Positions 61,995-64,000 of a DNA stretch of 64,000 nt are shown one piece after another. This DNA comes from Clostridium sp. K13. Its GTDB lineage: Bacteria; Bacillota; Clostridia; Clostridiales; Clostridiaceae. The stretch is taken from positions 124,001 to 188,000 of the forward strand of contig NZ_JAASHM010000001.1 of the NCBI RefSeq assembly GCF_019734195.1, given 5' to 3'. Numbering within the stretch: the first letter of the stretch is position 1; the number at the start of each line of letters is the position of its first letter. The translations under genes were made by a program, and so were the position numbers. The notes under the pieces are model-generated. The model was given only the letters and a program-made list of their open reading frames with translations, searched no databases and was not told the origin of the DNA.

Positions 61995-62927
61995 ATGGAG
62001 TTTAATCACGTATCAGTTTTACTGAATGAATGTTTAGAAGCACTTAATATTAAAGAAAATGGTATTTATGTTGACGGTACATTAGGAGGAGCAGGTCATT
62101 CTTCTGAAATTCTTAAAAGATTATCAAATGAAGGAAGACTTATAGGTATAGATCAAGATAAAGATGCATTAAGAGCAGCGGGCAAAAGGTTACAGAATTA
62201 TTCAAATGTTACTTTTGTACATAACAATTTTCATAATATAGGGGCAATCTTAGAAGAGCTTGAAATTGAAAAAGTAGATGGGATTCTAATGGATTTAGGA
62301 GTTTCTTCTTATCAATTAGATGAAGGTGAAAGAGGCTTTAGTTATATGAAGGATGCACCTTTAGATATGAGAATGAATAGAGAAAATAATTTTTCTGCAT
62401 ATGAAGTTGTTAACGAATATAGCGAAGAAGAATTATATAGAATCATAAGAGATTATGGTGAAGAGAAATTTGCTAAAAGAATAGCTAATTTTATTGTAAC
62501 TAGAAGAAGTGAAAAAAATATAGAAACTACATTAGAGCTAGTTGAAATAATAAAAGATGCAATTCCTGCAAAGGCGAGAAGAGAAGGACCTCATCCAGCG
62601 AAAAGAACTTTCCAAGCTATTAGAATTGAAGTAAATAGTGAACTTTCAATTTTAAATAAGGCTATAGAAGACGGGGTTAATAAGCTAAATAAAGGTGGAA
62701 GAATGGCTATAATAACTTTCCACTCTCTAGAAGATAGAATAGTAAAAAATAAGTTTAGAGATTTAGCTGTATCTTGTAGATGTCCAAAAGAATTTCCAAT
62801 TTGTGTTTGTGGAGAAAAAGCAAAAGTAAAAGTTATAACAAGAAAGGCAATAGACCCTTCAAAGGAAGAGGTTGAAATAAATCCAAGAAGTAGAAGTGCA
62901 AAATTAAGAGTAGTAGAAAAAATATAA
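61995..62927 (+). CDS. rsmH: 16S rRNA (cytosine1402-N4)-methyltransferase RsmH
   Basis: 310 residues. [20 protein letters not shown] motif [66 protein letters not shown] and [13 protein letters not shown] are all hallmarks. Methylates C1402 in the ribosomal P-site. ATG 61995 behind AAGGAG, 14 bases after mraZ. Old name MraW. Confidence 0.98.
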   Translation: MEFNHVSVLLNECLEALNIKENGIYVDGTLGGAGHSSEILKRLSNEGRLIGIDQDKDALRAAGKRLQNYSNVTFVHNNFHNIGAILEELEIEKVDGILMDLGVSSYQLDEGERGFSYMKDAPLDMRMNRENNFSAYEVVNEYSEEELYRIIRDYGEEKFAKRIANFIVTRRSEKNIETTLELVEIIKDAIPAKARREGPHPAKRTFQAIRIEVNSELSILNKAIEDGVNKLNKGGRMAIITFHSLEDRIVKNKFRDLAVSCRCPKEFPICVCGEKAKVKVITRKAIDPSKEEVEINPRSRSAKLRVVEKI

Positions 62928-62967
62928 ACATATAAATATTATGAAAATTGGCAGGGATGTGAATAAA

Positions 62968-63444
62968 ATGGGAGTTAGGGAATATGATTATATAAGAGGA
63001 AATACAGCTTTAGCACCAGAGAGAAAAGTTAAGGAAATAGATAAAAAAAGAGAGATACAAAGAAAAGAGAGAGAAAAAAAGGCTTATCAAAAAAGAAAAA
63101 GTTTTTTAGTTAGTGGCTTAACAATTGGTGCCATTATGTTTGCATTAGGAGCTACAACTTTATATTTAGATGGAAAAATACATGATCTTCAAAAACAATT
63201 ATTAATTTTAGAAGGTAATATGAAGGAAGAAGAAGATGTGAATGCAGCAATTAATGTAGATATGCTAAAATTTGCGTCCTTTGATAAAATAAAAAGCACT
63301 GCAGAAAATGAATTGGGAATGGTTTATCCAAGTTCAGAAAGTACTATAAGTATTGATATGTCAAAAGAATACTTTGCACATTTAAATAATGAGGAAAGTA
63401 AGAAAAGTGGTTTACTACAAAAAATTATAGCGGCGTTTAATTAA
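62968..63444 (+). CDS. ftsL: Cell division protein FtsL-like
   Basis: 158 residues: charged, basic N-terminal cytoplasmic tail (KKREIQRKEREKKAYQKRK), one membrane helix (FLVSGLTIGAIMFALGATTLYL, about 48-69), then a coiled coil GKIHDLQKQLLILEGNM, the FtsL/DivIC layout. Sequence is poorly conserved; identity rests on position between rsmH and the PBP. Start ATG 62968 lies behind AGGGATGTG; ATG 62941 has no ribosome binding site. Confidence 0.85.
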   Translation: MGVREYDYIRGNTALAPERKVKEIDKKREIQRKEREKKAYQKRKSFLVSGLTIGAIMFALGATTLYLDGKIHDLQKQLLILEGNMKEEEDVNAAINVDMLKFASFDKIKSTAENELGMVYPSSESTISIDMSKEYFAHLNNEESKKSGLLQKIIAAFN

Positions 63445-63542
63445 TGGATAGTTTATAGAGGTGTAGACACAAGGTATATCGTAGCAGTAGTATTTTAAAC
63501 TTTTATTATTCATTAATTAAATGTTTCTTGGAGGAATTTAAT

Positions 63543-64000
63543 ATGAATAAGAAAGGGTTTAAAGATAGAGCAGTCATGCGTAAAAGAATGGTATTAGCTC
63601 TATGGTTTATTACTGCTGTGTTTGCCTTGTTAATTATTAGGTTATCCTATATTATGATTGTTAAAAGAGACGACTATTCTAGTAGAGCTGAAGATCAATG
63701 GACAAGTGAAGTTAGAATAGATGCAAGAAGAGGTAGAATTTTAGATAGAAATGGAAATGAGTTAGCTGTTTCAGCTAATGTTTACAGAATAGACTTTGAT
63801 TTAAATTCTATTAGGCAATATTTGAAGAAAAATGAAAAAAGTACTGATGATATTGCACCATTAATTGCAGAAGCTGTAGATATGAATACAGCTACCGTTA
63901 AGGATAAGTTAGAAACTAAGCTTGCAAATGGTAATGATGCTGGTTCAGCGATTTTAGTAAGAAGAATCGAAAAGGACTTAGCAGATAAAGTTAAGGAATT
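63543..64000 (+). CDS. Class B penicillin-binding protein (FtsI/SpoVD type), N-terminal part
   Basis: Open to the window edge, at least 152 residues. Basic N-terminus, membrane helix LALWFITAVFALLIIRLSYIMIV (about 18-40), then EVRIDARRGRILDRNGNELAVS, the PBP-dimer domain signature. Peptidoglycan transpeptidase of septum (FtsI) or spore cortex (SpoVD); the transpeptidase and PASTA domains that would decide lie outside. ATG 63543 behind TTGGAGG. Confidence 0.93.
   Translation, partial: MNKKGFKDRAVMRKRMVLALWFITAVFALLIIRLSYIMIVKRDDYSSRAEDQWTSEVRIDARRGRILDRNGNELAVSANVYRIDFDLNSIRQYLKKNEKSTDDIAPLIAEAVDMNTATVKDKLETKLANGNDAGSAILVRRIEKDLADKVKE

Noticed and set aside
1-64000. CRISPR arrays, insertion sequences, prophage genes
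   Set aside because: No regularly spaced repeats, transposase motifs or phage structural genes were seen on either strand.

Overview
The window is about 30% GC or less by eye. It is dense with polar operons, uses TTG and GTG starts behind strong AGGAGG-type ribosome binding sites, and ends most transcripts in hairpin-plus-T-run terminators. PolC-type polymerase, NfnAB, a GlmS ribozyme, PdaA, a YlmC/YmxH protein and a SpoVD/FtsI-like penicillin-binding protein together point to a spore-forming Clostridium sensu stricto (cluster I) chromosome. The iron alcohol dehydrogenase closely resembles the NADPH-dependent butanol dehydrogenases of solventogenic clostridia. I see no tRNA, rRNA, insertion sequence, prophage or CRISPR array.

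Layout. 1-2147 is the 3' end of polC. 2.2-18.7 kb is an accessory stretch lying between polC and rimP, which are neighbours in many Firmicutes. It holds an AEC transporter, a methyltransferase, small membrane proteins and a short structured RNA. It continues with plsY, a UgpABCE-type ABC importer, a DHH phosphoesterase, the alcohol dehydrogenase and the electron-bifurcating NfnAB pair. It ends with a fusion of a degenerate UvrD-like domain to a LexA-type autoprotease, and an aminotransferase. 18.7-28.9 kb is the conserved translation and RNA operon (rimP-nusA-rnpM-ylxQ-infB-rbfA-nrnA-truB-ribF, then rpsO and pnp), headed by an attenuator-like leader. 29-33.8 kb carries an M16 protease, YmxH and DapG, followed by small stand-alone genes. 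33.8-36.1 kb is an unusual three-gene locus: DUF5685, a J-like protein without HPD and with a Gly/Asn/Met/Cys tail, and a TPR-like protein with a cysteine-string tail. 36.3-45.4 kb has an Spx/ArsC-like protein, a SWIM-SNF2 helicase, glmS with its ribozyme, an L25/Ctc protein and a phosphohexomutase. 45.5-52.7 kb is a surface-polysaccharide cluster. 52.7-61.3 kb has FchA, sporulation PdaA, a heterodimeric ABC exporter behind a leader-peptide attenuator, three GNATs and YchF. From 61.46 kb to the end is the start of the mra/division cluster (mraZ-rsmH-ftsL-PBP) with MraZ boxes.

How the parts work together. The central operon couples transcription (NusA), initiation (IF2), ribosome maturation (RimP, RbfA) and RNA turnover (NrnA, PNPase). 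GlmS, phosphohexomutase, the polysaccharide cluster and the mra cluster all feed the cell envelope. NfnAB supplies NADPH that the alcohol dehydrogenase could use. The most unusual items are the helicase-like/S24 fusion with its paired palindromes (15.9-17.5 kb), the cysteine-string locus (33.8-36.1 kb), the antibiotic-exporter attenuator (54.3-54.7 kb) and the unassigned structured RNA (4.87-4.95 kb).
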